Part shown: positions 8,609 through 16,796 of the stretch, in pieces | How positions within the stretch are numbered: the first letter of the stretch is position 1 | Layout of the letters: each line of letters opens with the position of its first letter | Assembly (NCBI RefSeq): GCF_048323695.1 | Contig: NZ_JBLWFT010000004.1 | Location: 193,680 to 257,679, forward strand | From: Aquisalimonas sp007126095 | GTDB lineage: Bacteria; Pseudomonadota; Gammaproteobacteria; Nitrococcales; Aquisalimonadaceae | DNA length: 64,000 nt | Direction: 5' to 3' | Translations under genes and position numbers: made by a program | Notes under the pieces: model-generated | Told to the model about the DNA's origin: nothing | Database searches by the model: none | The model's input: the letters and a program-made list of their open reading frames with translations, nothing else

Positions 8609-9244
8609 ATGGCACCGAACAATCAGCAGGACACGAAGAAGCGCACTCGACTCTCCGCCGACGAACGGCGCGAGCAGATCCTCGGTGCCGCCGGCCCCCA
8701 CTTTGCCGAACACGGGTATCGGTGCACGGACGTTCAGGATATCGCCGACGCCATCGGCGTGGGTAAGGGCACCATATACCGCCTGTTCGCATCCAAGGAC
8801 GAGCTTTTCCTTGCCTGTGTCGAGCGCGCTGTCGAAACCATCAGCACTCGTGCGACTAGCGCGATAGAAGGCATGCACGACCCGCTGGAGAAGATCCGTG
8901 TCGCCACCCGCGCCTACCTGCAGTTCTTCGATGACCACCCGGAGGTCATCGAGCTGTTCATCCAGGAGCGTGCCGAATTCCGGGATCGGGGCAAACCGGT
9001 GTACTTCGTGCACTGGGAGCGCGACCGGCCGGACTGGGACGTGCTGCTGGATCAGCTCAAGGCGCAGGGGCGCATGCGGTCGATCGACTCCGCGGAGGCC
9101 GGGCGGGTCTTCTCCGACGCCATGTACGGCACTGTCATCGCTCACTGCCTCGCGGGGGCTACGGACCCTCTCGCCGAGCGGGCGGACATGATTCTCGACA
9201 TCATCTTTAACGGCATGCTTGTGCCGGGGCAGCGCACTGACTGA
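8609..9244 (+). CDS. TetR/AcrR family transcriptional regulator
   Basis: A 211-residue regulator. The N-terminal helix-turn-helix (about residues 15-62) reads RREQILGAAGPHFAEHGY, then the recognition-helix region GVGKGTIYRLFASKDELF, which is typical TetR. The C-terminal ligand-binding half is all-helical (about residues 70-205). It sits immediately upstream of the efflux pump genes on the same strand, as for self-regulated AcrR or MexR-like systems. It is probably the first gene of the operon and represses itself and the pump through the palindrome at 8492-8515. Confidence 0.92.
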   Translation: MAPNNQQDTKKRTRLSADERREQILGAAGPHFAEHGYRCTDVQDIADAIGVGKGTIYRLFASKDELFLACVERAVETISTRATSAIEGMHDPLEKIRVATRAYLQFFDDHPEVIELFIQERAEFRDRGKPVYFVHWERDRPDWDVLLDQLKAQGRMRSIDSAEAGRVFSDAMYGTVIAHCLAGATDPLAERADMILDIIFNGMLVPGQRTD

Positions 9245-9302
9245 CCCCGGCAGGCTTGTACCGACACGACAGTCAAAACGATCTCAACTGGAGACGCCGG
9301 TG

Positions 9303-10463
9303 ATGGCCACCTTCCGACTGCCAGAACAGAGGCGACGCATTGTCGCCGCAACCGCTTCCGTTTTCGCCGCCTTGCTGCTGGCTGCCTGCTCCGGAGATGC
9401 GGAGGAATCCGGCCAGCCCGATGAGCCACCTCCGCCGGTCACCGTGGCGGCGGTCTCGGCCACGTCCGTGGATGTGGAGCAGGATTACGCCGGTCGGGCC
9501 CACGGGGCGCGCCAGGTGGAAGTGCGCGCGCGGGTCGAGGGCGTCCTTGAGGAGCGTCTTTACGAGGAAGGGCAGATGGTGGAGCAGGGTGGCGCCCTGT
9601 TTCGCATCGACCCGAAGCCATTCCAGGCGCGACTGGAGGAGGCGGAGGCCCAGCGGGAATCGGCGCGGGCCGATCTGGAGGAGGCCGAACGCGAGTGGCG
9701 CCGGATCGAGCGGCTCTTCGAGCGCGACGCCATCAGCGAGCGCGAGCGCGACTCGGCGAGGTCGGCGGTGACCCTGGCGCGGGCGGCGGTGTCGGTGGCG
9801 GAGGCCCTGGTCACCCAGGCGCGGCTGCAGCTGGATTACTCCACGGTGGAGGCACCGGTCTCCGGCGTCACCAGCCTGGAGGCGTATCCCGAGGGCAGTC
9901 TGCTGGATCCGGGCACGCTGCTGACCACCATCGTCCAGCACGACCCGGTCCACGTGCGCTTCGCCCTCCCGGAGGACGACGCCGCGGTTCAGCGCACGGC
10001 GCGCCGGGCCCGTGCTGCTGACGGTCAGGACCATGACTTCCGGCACGAAGCCTCCCTGCGCCTGCCGGACGGCAGCGACTACGAGCGCACCGGGGAGATC
10101 GATTTCACCGCCAGCACCATCGACCACGGGACCGGCTCGGTGTCCGCCCGCGCGGTGTTCGACAATCCCGAGCGCGCCATCGTGCCGGGGCAGTTCGTGC
10201 GCATTACGGTGGTCCTCGACACCCTGGAGGACGTCTACCGCGTCCCGGAGACCGTGATCAGCGAGAGCGCCGACGGGCCACAGCTCTACGTGGTCGACGG
10301 CGACGGCCACGCCAGCGTGCGCCGCGTGAAACTGGGGCCGGTGGTCGATGGCGATCAGGTGGTTGTCGATGGCCTCGACGATGGCGACCGGGTCATCATC
10401 AACGGCCACGCGTCCGTGGCCGACGGGGCTCCGGTGGACGTCTCCGATGAGGAGGACACCTGA
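9303..10463 (+). CDS. RND efflux periplasmic adaptor (membrane fusion lipoprotein)
   Basis: A 386-residue HlyD/AcrA-family adaptor. A lipoprotein signal ends in LLLAACSG (lipobox Cys about residue 23). A barrel-sandwich/lipoyl half (VEVRARVEGVLEERLYEEGQMVEQGGALFRIDP), an alpha-hairpin coiled coil (about residues 100-165), the second lipoyl half (LDYSTVEAPVSG) and beta-barrel/membrane-proximal domains follow. It bridges the RND pump to the outer-membrane channel. Its stop overlaps the start of the RND gene. The ATG at 9303 was chosen because it begins directly before the signal peptide. Confidence 0.93.
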   Translation: MATFRLPEQRRRIVAATASVFAALLLAACSGDAEESGQPDEPPPPVTVAAVSATSVDVEQDYAGRAHGARQVEVRARVEGVLEERLYEEGQMVEQGGALFRIDPKPFQARLEEAEAQRESARADLEEAEREWRRIERLFERDAISERERDSARSAVTLARAAVSVAEALVTQARLQLDYSTVEAPVSGVTSLEAYPEGSLLDPGTLLTTIVQHDPVHVRFALPEDDAAVQRTARRARAADGQDHDFRHEASLRLPDGSDYERTGEIDFTASTIDHGTGSVSARAVFDNPERAIVPGQFVRITVVLDTLEDVYRVPETVISESADGPQLYVVDGDGHASVRRVKLGPVVDGDQVVVDGLDDGDRVIINGHASVADGAPVDVSDEEDT

Positions 10464-13400
10464 TGTTCCGTTTCTTCATCGACCGGCCACTGTTCGCCTC
10501 GGTGATCTCCATCATCATCCTCATCATGGGCGGTGCGGCACTGGCCACGCTCGCCGTGGAGCAGTACCCGGACGTGGCGCCGCCGGAGATCGTGGTGGAT
10601 GCCCAGTTCCCGGGCGCCAGCGCCGAAGTCATCGCTGATGCGGTGGCGGCGCCGCTGGAGCAGGAGATCAACGGCGTCGACAACATGATCTTCATGGAGT
10701 CCAGCAGCAACGACGCCGGCAGCGTGCGTATTACGGTGTCGTTCGAGATGGGGACCGACTCGGACCAGGCGGCCATCAACGTCAACAACCGCGTTCAGCG
10801 CGCCATGGCGCGGCTGCCCCAGGAGGTCCAGCAACAGGGCGTGCAGGTGGAGGCCCGCTCCACCGACATCCTGCAGGTGCTGGCGCTGTTCTCCGAAGAC
10901 GGCAGCATGGACGACGTGGCCATCAGCAACTACGCCCTGCTCAATGTCATCGACGAGCTGGTGCGGCTGCCCGGCGTCGGCGATGCGTCGCTGTTCGGCG
11001 CCCAGGACTACTCCATGCGCGTGTGGCTCGAGCCCGAGCGCATGGCCCAGTACGACCTGACACCCGCGGATATCGCGGCGCCGCTGCGTGAGCAGAACGC
11101 CCAGTTTGCGGCGGGACGCCTGGGTGATCAGCCCGCGGGCGAAGAGCAGGCGTTCACCTTCAGCGTGAGCACGCCGGGCCGGCTCAGCGACCCCGAGGAC
11201 TTCGAGAACGTCATCCTGCGCAGCGGCGCCGATGGCCAGACCCTGCGCCTGGGGCAGGTCGCCGACGTGGAGCTGGGTGCCCAGCGCTACGCCTTCTCCG
11301 CCACCTACAACAGCCAGCCCACGGTCCCCATCGGTGTCTACCTGGAGCCCGGGGCCAACGCCATGGAGACGGCGGAGCGCGTACGCAGCGTGCTTGAAGA
11401 GGTGGAGGGGCGGTTCCCGGAAGGCCTGGAGTACCGGATCCCCTATGACACCACGGATTTCATCGAGTCCTCGATCCAGGAAGTGCTGATCACCCTGGGG
11501 CTGGCCCTGCTGCTCGTGGTGGCGGTGACATTCCTGTTCCTGCAGCACCTACGCAGCACCCTGATCCCGCTCACGGCGATCCCGGTGTCACTGATCGGCA
11601 CCTTTGCCGGCATGCAGGCGCTGGGCTTCTCGGTGAACCTGCTCACCCTGTTCGGGCTCATCCTCGCCATCGGCGTGGTAGTGGATAACGCCATCATTGT
11701 CATGGAGAACGTCGAGCGGCTCATCAAGGAGAAGGCCCTGTCGGCCTACGAGGCGTCGGTCGAGACCATGAAACAGGTCTCCGGCGCGGTGGTGGCCTCC
11801 ACTCTGGTGCTGGTGGCCGTGTTTGCGCCGGTGGCCTTCCTGGGCGGGCTGAGCGGCGAACTCTACCAGCAGTTCGCCATTACCATTGCCGTATCCGTGG
11901 TGATCTCGGCGATCGTTGCCCTGACGCTCACGCCGGCCATGTGCGCGATTCTTCTGGAGAAGCCGCTGAAGGAGCCGGTGGCGCCCCTGCGCTGGTTCAA
12001 CGCCGGTTTCGATCGCCTGACCAACGGCTTCGTCCGGGTGGTGCACTTTTTCCTGCGCCACGCCGTGGCGGGCGTGGCGGTGTTCCTGGCGGTGGTGGGC
12101 GGCTCGGTCTATCTGCTCAGCCAGATGGCCGACGGCCTGGTGCCCCAGGAGGACCAGGGCTTCGTGCTGGCCGCTCCGTCCCTGCCGCCGGCCTCGGCCA
12201 TGGGCCGTACTGAGGCCTTCCGGGATGCGTTCACCGACCAGCTCGTTGCCATGGACGAGGTGGACGAGGTGGTGAGCTTCGCGGGCTGGGACATCCTTGC
12301 CGGCTCGCTGCGGCCCAACGCCGGTGCTGCCTTCGTGACCCTCTCGGACTGGAGCGAGCGCACCGGCGAGGGCCAGGATGCCCAGAGCCTTGCCAGCCGC
12401 TTCATGGGCATGGGTGCGCAGATGGAAGAGGGCAACATCATGGCCTTTGTGCCGCCGCCTATCCAGGGGTTGTCGCTTACGGGGGGTGTCGAGGGCTACC
12501 TCCAGGCGCGGGGCGGCGAGTCTCCGGAGGAGATCCGGGCCATGGCCGATGCGCTGGTGGCCGCTGCCAACGAGCGTCCGGAGGTGACCAATGCCAATGT
12601 CACTCTGGACACGGACATTCCTCGCTACCACGCAGACGTCGACCGGGAGAAGGCGCGGGCGGCCGGCGTGCCCATCGACGCGGTGTTCGGCGCCCTGCAG
12701 AGCACGTTCGGGGCCGACTACGTGAACGACTTCACCCTGCAAGGCCGCAACTGGCAGGTGAACATGCAGGCCCAGAGCGAGTACCGCAGCCACCCGGACG
12801 ATCTGCGCCGGGTGTTCGTGCGCAGCGACAGCGGCGACCTGCTGCCGGTGAGTTCGCTGGTGACCATGGAGCGGACCCGTGGCACGGACATCATCGACCG
12901 CTTCAACATCTATCCGGCCGCGAAGATCATGGCCGATCCGGCGCCCGGCTACACCACCGGTGACGCGCTGGCGACCCTGCAGGAACTGGAGCGGGAGATG
13001 CTCGCGGCCAACGCGACGCTCGGGTGGACCGGCGAAGCCTATCAGCTGGAGGCGGCCGAGGCGGCGGGTGGCATCGCCTTCGCTCTCGGTCTGGTGATGG
13101 TGTTCCTGATTCTGGTCGCGCAGTACGAGCGGCTCACGCTCCCCATCGCCGTCGCCACAGCCGTGCCCTTTGCCGTCTTCGGCGCGGCGCTGGCCTCCGT
13201 CCTGCGGGGCTTCCCCAACGACATCTACTTCCAGGTGGGTCTTCTGGTGCTGATCGGGCTCGCGGCCAAGAACGCCATTCTCATCGTCGAGTTCGCGGCG
13301 CAGAACCGCAGCCAGGGGATGTCGTCGCTGGACGCGGCGCTGGCCGCCGCCCGGCAGCGCTTCCGCGCCATCATGATGACGGCGTTGACCTTCATCATCG

Positions 13401-13597
13401 GCACGTTGCCGCTGGTGTTCGCCACTGGCGCCGGGGCCGTGAGCCGCCAGGAGATCGGCACCGTGGTGGTGGGCGGCATGATCGCAGCCAGCAGCCTGGC
13501 GCTGCTGTTCGTGCCGCTGTTCTACAAACTGCTGGAGGATCTGGCCACACGGCAGAAGGAACGGCGCGAGCGTCGCAAGGAGGAAGCCCATGCGTAA
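10463..13597 (+). CDS. RND efflux transporter, HAE1 (AcrB-like) family
   Basis: A 1044-residue inner-membrane drug/proton antiporter of AcrB-like length. It starts MFRFFIDRPLFASVISI. There are 12 expected membrane helices in two repeats, with large periplasmic porter loops after helices 1 and 7. In helix 4 the relay motif reads GVVVDNAIIVMENVER, that is Asp408-Asn409 where AcrB has Asp407-Asp408. The helix 10 Lys is kept (AAKNAILIVEFAAQ). The gene overlaps the adaptor by one base and the outer-membrane gene by eight, so the three are one operon. Substrates are unknown. Confidence 0.95.
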   Translation: MFRFFIDRPLFASVISIIILIMGGAALATLAVEQYPDVAPPEIVVDAQFPGASAEVIADAVAAPLEQEINGVDNMIFMESSSNDAGSVRITVSFEMGTDSDQAAINVNNRVQRAMARLPQEVQQQGVQVEARSTDILQVLALFSEDGSMDDVAISNYALLNVIDELVRLPGVGDASLFGAQDYSMRVWLEPERMAQYDLTPADIAAPLREQNAQFAAGRLGDQPAGEEQAFTFSVSTPGRLSDPEDFENVILRSGADGQTLRLGQVADVELGAQRYAFSATYNSQPTVPIGVYLEPGANAMETAERVRSVLEEVEGRFPEGLEYRIPYDTTDFIESSIQEVLITLGLALLLVVAVTFLFLQHLRSTLIPLTAIPVSLIGTFAGMQALGFSVNLLTLFGLILAIGVVVDNAIIVMENVERLIKEKALSAYEASVETMKQVSGAVVASTLVLVAVFAPVAFLGGLSGELYQQFAITIAVSVVISAIVALTLTPAMCAILLEKPLKEPVAPLRWFNAGFDRLTNGFVRVVHFFLRHAVAGVAVFLAVVGGSVYLLSQMADGLVPQEDQGFVLAAPSLPPASAMGRTEAFRDAFTDQLVAMDEVDEVVSFAGWDILAGSLRPNAGAAFVTLSDWSERTGEGQDAQSLASRFMGMGAQMEEGNIMAFVPPPIQGLSLTGGVEGYLQARGGESPEEIRAMADALVAAANERPEVTNANVTLDTDIPRYHADVDREKARAAGVPIDAVFGALQSTFGADYVNDFTLQGRNWQVNMQAQSEYRSHPDDLRRVFVRSDSGDLLPVSSLVTMERTRGTDIIDRFNIYPAAKIMADPAPGYTTGDALATLQELEREMLAANATLGWTGEAYQLEAAEAAGGIAFALGLVMVFLILVAQYERLTLPIAVATAVPFAVFGAALASVLRGFPNDIYFQVGLLVLIGLAAKNAILIVEFAAQNRSQGMSSLDAALAAARQRFRAIMMTALTFIIGTLPLVFATGAGAVSRQEIGTVVVGGMIAASSLALLFVPLFYKLLEDLATRQKERRERRKEEAHA

Positions 13598-15038
13598 GCT
13601 ACTGAGCCTGGCCGCGGCCATCGTCCTGATCGCGGGATGCGCGGTGGGCCCCGAGTACGAGCAGACGGAGGTCGATCTGCCCGATGAATGGCCGGAGCAC
13701 GAGCTGTTCGATACCGCAGAGGATGCCGACTGGCAGGCGTGGTGGACGCACTTCGACGACCCGACGCTGGATGCCCTGGTGGAGCGCGCCCTTGACGACA
13801 ACCTGGACGTGCGCCTGCAGGCCGAGCGAGTGATTGAGGCCCATGCCCGCCTCGGCCTGGCCGACGCCGAGCGCATGCCGACGGTGGATGCCCAGGCGGA
13901 AGCCTCGCGGGAACGCCAGCCCGAGACCACCATGCCGCTGCCGGGCGCGGCCGGCACCGGCAATCTGTTCTCGGTATCGGGCATGCTCGGCTACGAGCTC
14001 GACCTCTGGGGTCGGCTCGCCAGTCAGCGGGACGCCGCCGAGGGCATGCTGCTGGAGTCGGCGTTCAGTCGCGACGCGGTGCGCCTGAACGTGGCCACCG
14101 ACGTGGTCACGACCTACATCAATCTGCGGGCCGCCCAGGAGCAGCTCGCCCTGACCGAGGAGACGGCGCGTTCCCGGCAGCGCTCCCTGGACATCGAGGA
14201 GGCCCGCTACGAGGAGGGCAGTGCCGACGCTCTGGCCGTACGCCAGGCCCGCTCGGAGCTGGAGACCACCCGCGCCAGCCTGCCACCGCTGCGGGAACAG
14301 GTGATGACCCTGGAGAGTGCGCTCGCCGTGCTGGTGGGAGCGGAGCCGGGCGAACTGCTCGGGGAGCTGGACTTCGGCGACGGCCGTCTGCGCGAGCTGG
14401 AGCTGCCGGACGCCATGCCCGAAGATACCCCTGCCGACATCCTGCGCCGTCGCCCGGACATCCGTGCCGCGGAGGCGGGGCTGATGGCGTCCACCGCCGA
14501 GATCGGCGTGGCCGAGGCGAACCGGCTGCCACGGGTAAGCCTGTCGGCCCTGATTGGCACTGCCGCCACGGCCACCGGCGATCTGTTCACCGGCCCCGCC
14601 GAAACCTGGGGGCTCGGTGCTTCCGTGGGAGGGCCGCTGTACGACTTCGGGCGCGGTCGCGCGCAGGTGGACACGGCGGAGTCCCTGCGGGAGCAGGCGG
14701 AGATCCGGTACAACATCACCGTGACCACCGCCTTCCGGGAGGTGCGCGACGCCCTGATCGTCTACGACACCAGCAGCAACCGCATCAGTGCTGTGAACCG
14801 CCAGCTCGACGCCATCGAGGACACCCGCGACATGGCCGAGCTGCAGTACCAGGAAGGGCTGACCGGCCTGTTCGAGCTGCTCGACGCCGAGCGGGCCCTG
14901 CTGGATGCCGAGCTCACCGAGGTGGAAGCCATCCGTGACCGTCTGAGCGCCACTGCGACCCTGTTCAAGGCCATGGGTGGTGGCTGGGACGGCAGCGCCG
15001 CCCATGTGCTCGACGCCCAGGAGGTGGATGGCCGGTGA
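13590..15038 (+). CDS. outer-membrane efflux channel lipoprotein (OprM/NodT type)
   Basis: A 482-residue TolC-superfamily protein. A lipoprotein signal (LLSLAAAIVLIAGCAVGPEY) gives the typical CxVGPxY N-terminus of OprM/CusC-type factors. Two outer_membrane_efflux repeats follow, with the LGYELDLWGR and GPLYDFGRGR strand signatures and long helices rich in Glu, Ala and Arg. With the preceding two genes it completes a tripartite pump spanning both membranes. The start overlaps the end of the RND gene by eight bases. Confidence 0.94.
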   Translation: MRKLLSLAAAIVLIAGCAVGPEYEQTEVDLPDEWPEHELFDTAEDADWQAWWTHFDDPTLDALVERALDDNLDVRLQAERVIEAHARLGLADAERMPTVDAQAEASRERQPETTMPLPGAAGTGNLFSVSGMLGYELDLWGRLASQRDAAEGMLLESAFSRDAVRLNVATDVVTTYINLRAAQEQLALTEETARSRQRSLDIEEARYEEGSADALAVRQARSELETTRASLPPLREQVMTLESALAVLVGAEPGELLGELDFGDGRLRELELPDAMPEDTPADILRRRPDIRAAEAGLMASTAEIGVAEANRLPRVSLSALIGTAATATGDLFTGPAETWGLGASVGGPLYDFGRGRAQVDTAESLREQAEIRYNITVTTAFREVRDALIVYDTSSNRISAVNRQLDAIEDTRDMAELQYQEGLTGLFELLDAERALLDAELTEVEAIRDRLSATATLFKAMGGGWDGSAAHVLDAQEVDGR

Positions 15039-15183
15039 GCACCGACGGCCTGATCCGGCCGGGAGCGTCGACGTGAGCTATCTTCAAGGCGATGCGGGGC
15101 CAGGGCCCCGCTCGAGGACCGGTGTGGTCGGTAGCAGGGCTTCGTCGGCGGCATCGTCAACGGACATGGTCCAGGAGTACCCC

Positions 15184-16242
15184 ATGAATCAGCGGGTTAC
15201 CGTCAACGAGCTGGCAGCACTGGTTGCCGCCGAAGTGGTTGGCGATGGCAGCACGCCGATCCACCGGGTCGCAACCCTGGCGGGCGCGGATGGGCACGCC
15301 ATCGGCTTCTGCGGTGCGCCGCGCTACCTGGACCATCTCCGGCGCACCGATGCCGGCGCCGTGCTACTGCGCCGCGAGCATCTGGATGCCTGCCCCACCA
15401 CGGCGCTGGTGGTCGCCGACCCCTACCTCGCTTACGCGCGTATCGCCGAGCGGCTGCATCCGCGGCCGGTGCCGGACGCCGGCGTTCACCCCACCGCGGT
15501 GGTGGCAGAGGACGCGGCGCTGGGTCAGGGCGTGTCCGTTGGCCCGCACACCGTGGTCGACACTGGCGCCTCCCTCGGCCGTGGCGTCGTGGTGGGGCCG
15601 GGCTGCCACGTGGGTGCCGGTGCGCACATCGGCGACGGCAGTCGTCTGCTCGGCCGGGTCACTGTGGGCGAGCGCTGTATACTCGGTCGTCGTGCCGTGC
15701 TGCATCCGGGGGTGGTGGTCGGCTCCGACGGCTTCGGGTTCGCGCGCGGCCCGGGTGCGGAAGGGTGGCACAAGGTGCCCCAGCTCGGCCGGGTCATCAT
15801 CGGCGACGATGTGGATCTGGGGGCCAATGTCACCATCGACCGCGGTGCAATCGACGACACCGTAATCGCCGATGGGGTTAAGCTGGATAATCAGGTGCAC
15901 ATCGCCCACAACGTGCGTATCGGCGAGCGCACCATCATCGCCGGCAACACGGTGGTGGCCGGCAGCACCACCATCGGCCGCGACTGCATGATCGGCGGCT
16001 CGACGGCCATCACCGGTCATATCGACATCGCCGACGGCGTGACGCTCATGGGCATGACCGGCGTGACCGGGCCCATCCGCGAGTCCGGCGCCTACGCCTC
16101 GCCGCTACCGGCGCAGCCGGTGCGGCAGTGGCGGCGCAACACGGTGCGCTTCACTCAGCTGGACGATCTGTTCCGCCGCGTCAAACGACTGGAGACAGTC
16201 CAGGGCGGGGCGGTCGCCACCAACTCTGACAGGGACGATTGA
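15184..16242 (+). CDS. lpxD: UDP-3-O-(3-hydroxyacyl)glucosamine N-acyltransferase
   Basis: A 352-residue LpxD, third enzyme of lipid A synthesis, adding the N-linked 3-hydroxyacyl chain from ACP. An N-terminal uridine-binding domain (about residues 1-100) precedes a left-handed beta-helix with hexapeptide repeats (about 105-300). The conserved VVVGSDGFGFARG stretch, the catalytic-His region DNQVHIAHNVRIG and a C-terminal helix (LDDLFRRVKRLE) are present. It is not beside bamA, fabZ or lpxA as in most relatives. It follows an efflux pump and overlaps a PagL-like gene, so it may be a second, regulated copy. The ATG 15184 gives the family start MNQRVTVNELA. Confidence 0.93.
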   Translation: MNQRVTVNELAALVAAEVVGDGSTPIHRVATLAGADGHAIGFCGAPRYLDHLRRTDAGAVLLRREHLDACPTTALVVADPYLAYARIAERLHPRPVPDAGVHPTAVVAEDAALGQGVSVGPHTVVDTGASLGRGVVVGPGCHVGAGAHIGDGSRLLGRVTVGERCILGRRAVLHPGVVVGSDGFGFARGPGAEGWHKVPQLGRVIIGDDVDLGANVTIDRGAIDDTVIADGVKLDNQVHIAHNVRIGERTIIAGNTVVAGSTTIGRDCMIGGSTAITGHIDIADGVTLMGMTGVTGPIRESGAYASPLPAQPVRQWRRNTVRFTQLDDLFRRVKRLETVQGGAVATNSDRDD

Positions 16243-16787
16243 TGCATCCATTCAGACCCCCCATGCCGGCCCTCCCAGTGGCGGGCGCGGCCCTTGCCGC
16301 TCTGCTGTTGCTCGTGCCCGGCTCCGCGTGGTCCGCCGGCGAGATCGGCGTGCGCGCCGGGGCGGGCACTGGCGGCCAAGACTACAACTACCAGGAGATC
16401 TACTGGCGCCCGGCGGCGCTGGCGCCGCGGTTCGGGGACCGCAGCCGCTGGCACGTGGCCGGTTACACCGAGTTCAATGCAGCGCGGGTCAGCGTCAGTG
16501 GCGATTCCATGTACAGCAGCGGCGTCGGCGTCGGTGGCTGGCTCACCCATCCGACTCAGCCCTTGAGTATCGGTGTCGGCACCGGGCCGACCTACATCTC
16601 GGAGCGCCGTCTGGGCGGGCGCGAGTTCGGCGGGAACTGGCAGTTCACCTCCCACGCCGCCGTCCGGCTGCGGGTCGCAGATCAGGTCAGCGTCGGTTAC
16701 CGCATCCAGCACACATCCAACGCCGGGCTCTACTCACCCAACGACGGCTACGACATCCAGGCGCTGGAAGTACGGGTCGGTTTCTAG
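16242..16787 (+). CDS. pagL: lipid A 3-O-deacylase (PagL-like) outer-membrane protein
   Basis: A 181-residue eight-strand beta-barrel protein of the PagL family (PF09411) with an N-terminal signal peptide ending near AWSAG. The C-terminal active-site stretch HTSNAGLYSPNDGYD aligns with P. aeruginosa PagL HYSNAGLKQPNDGIE: His157 and Ser159 are kept, but the third catalytic position (Glu140 in PagL) is Asp171 here. PagL removes the 3-position acyl chain of lipid A. The start codon shares an A with the lpxD stop (TGATG), implying translational coupling of an acyltransferase and a deacylase of the same molecule. It ends in the typical aromatic barrel terminus RVGF. Confidence 0.85.
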   Translation: MHPFRPPMPALPVAGAALAALLLLVPGSAWSAGEIGVRAGAGTGGQDYNYQEIYWRPAALAPRFGDRSRWHVAGYTEFNAARVSVSGDSMYSSGVGVGGWLTHPTQPLSIGVGTGPTYISERRLGGREFGGNWQFTSHAAVRLRVADQVSVGYRIQHTSNAGLYSPNDGYDIQALEVRVGF

Positions 16788-16796
16788 AGCTGCCAC

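Noticed and set aside
11588..13984. 798-codon open frame on the minus strand
   Set aside because: It lies antisense to the RND and outer-membrane channel genes, is dominated by His, Arg and Gly typical of high-GC shadow frames, and has no recognisable domain.
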